DNA from: Treponema sp.
GTDB lineage: Bacteria > Spirochaetota > Spirochaetia > Treponematales > Treponemataceae
Direction: 5' to 3'
NCBI GenBank assembly: GCA_003447785.1
Contig: DLYJ01000058.1
Span: 1-6,766, forward strand
DNA: 6,766 nt
A model generated the notes under the pieces. The model had not been told where the DNA came from, ran no database searches, and saw only the letters and a list, made by a program, of their open reading frames with translations. The translations under genes were made by a program, and so were the position numbers. Below, piece by piece: positions 6,291 through 6,766 of this stretch (position 1 is the first letter of the stretch; each line of letters opens with the position of its first letter).

Positions 6291-6306
6291 GAGAGTTTTT
6301 GCTCTC
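6291..6306 (+). repeat. 5-bp leader hairpin (GAGAG-TTTTTG-CTCTC)
   Basis: GAGAG and CTCTC pair around a TTTTTG loop in the probable 5' untranslated region of the Rpn-family gene, ending 14 bases before its Shine-Dalgarno. It may stabilise the transcript end. No terminator T-run follows; the next bases are A-rich. Confidence 0.3.
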
Positions 6307-6320
6307 GGACAAAAAATATA

Positions 6321-6324
6321 GGAG
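6321..6324 (+). promoter_or_regulatory. Shine-Dalgarno of the Rpn-family gene
   Basis: GGAG (within AGGAG, 6320-6324), 7 bases before the ATG at 6332. It is the only well-spaced ribosome binding site before an ATG in this window, and it fixes the start of the last gene. Confidence 0.7.
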
Positions 6325-6331
6325 ACCAGAA

Positions 6332-6766
6332 ATGAATCAGAAACAAACTTTAAGACCTTCGCCTACGGCTATTTTAAACCCGCGCTGTGACATCACGTTT
6401 AAGGCAATCTTTACCCAGGGAACAGAAGAGTCAAACCTGGCGCTGAAAGACTTTATCGGAGCGATGATTCAAAAAGAGGTTAAGGACCTTACACTTCAGC
6501 CGAATGAGCCACCGACAGATACATCTTCGGATATGCAGATGACTTTTGATGTAAGCGTTGAATTTAACGACGGCGAAAAGGCAGACATTGAAATTCAAAA
6601 CAGGAGTGAAGACTACGACTTCGGCGAGCGGGCAGAAATCCAGTCAGCACGGTTATTGAATACGTCTGCCAAAAAAGGCAACTCATGGAATGTAGAAAAA
6701 GTGTATCAGATTTCAGTGTTGAATTTTGAGTACAATAAAGGTGACAACAAAACAGTCTCATGGTAC
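6332..6766 (+). CDS. Rpn family / PD-(D/E)XK nuclease-transposase, N-terminal part (3' truncated by window edge)
   Basis: 145 codons are open to the right edge with no stop. The N-terminus has the family's DITFKAIF block (20-27; compare D-x-x-FK-x-x-F), then FDVSVEFNDGEKADIEIQ (72-89). This gives the PD-(D/E)XK pattern of Asp73 and Glu87-x-Gln89, Gln replacing Lys as is usual in the PDDEXK_2/Rpn group. It is followed by a helix (GERAEIQSARLL) and a KVYQISVLNF strand. Characterised Rpn proteins are DNA endonucleases that promote recombination, and the family is often annotated as 'putative transposase'. Full-length members are about 270-320 residues, so roughly half is missing here. It starts after a good Shine-Dalgarno and lies head-to-head with the synthetase. 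Such genes are commonly multicopy in treponemes and gut bacteria (from memory); whether this copy is intact cannot be seen. Confidence 0.83.
   Translation, partial: MNQKQTLRPSPTAILNPRCDITFKAIFTQGTEESNLALKDFIGAMIQKEVKDLTLQPNEPPTDTSSDMQMTFDVSVEFNDGEKADIEIQNRSEDYDFGERAEIQSARLLNTSAKKGNSWNVEKVYQISVLNFEYNKGDNKTVSWY

Overview
The window carries five protein-coding regions in full or nearly so and the start of a sixth. It reads like a chromosomal stretch of a Treponema-like spirochaete. I infer this from the MraY with a PLHDH (not HHH) signature, the relaxed lipobox of the COG3014-type protein and the style of the Rpn/PDDEXK_2 protein, together with moderate G+C. I could not run a search, so the genus is a judgement. 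No tRNA, rRNA, CRISPR array, insertion sequence end or origin is visible.

Layout: (1) 1-623, +, C-terminal part of a UDP-glucose 4-epimerase (galE) entering from the left edge. (2) 628-1869, +, a complete M20 metallohydrolase starting 4 bases after the galE stop. (3) about 1832/1886-3247, +, a COG3014-type predicted lipoprotein with an uncertain start. These three probably form one operon. (4) 3248-3374, an intergenic gap with small hairpins, then a near-consensus promoter. (5) 3375-4445, +, mraY, the first membrane step of peptidoglycan synthesis. (6) 4442-6100, -, an acyl-CoA synthetase of the ANL superfamily, converging on mraY so tightly that the two stop codons overlap. (7) 6101-6331, a divergent intergenic region with the promoter and an inverted repeat of the synthetase gene on one side and the leader of the next gene on the other. 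(8) 6332-6766, +, the N-terminal part of an Rpn/PD-(D/E)XK family nuclease running off the right edge.

The loose functional theme is cell envelope: nucleotide-sugar epimerisation, an envelope lipoprotein and lipid I synthesis. The M20 hydrolase, acyl-CoA synthetase and Rpn nuclease have no demonstrated link to it. I see no convincing new multi-gene system. The most useful observations are small ones: two strong promoters whose -10 boxes lie only 7-9 bases before the ATG and so predict leaderless mRNAs (mraY and the synthetase), an 8-bp inverted repeat over the synthetase -35 box, an odd start for the COG3014 lipoprotein (possible ACG start or homopolymer frameshift), and active-site variants in MraY, the synthetase and GalE.
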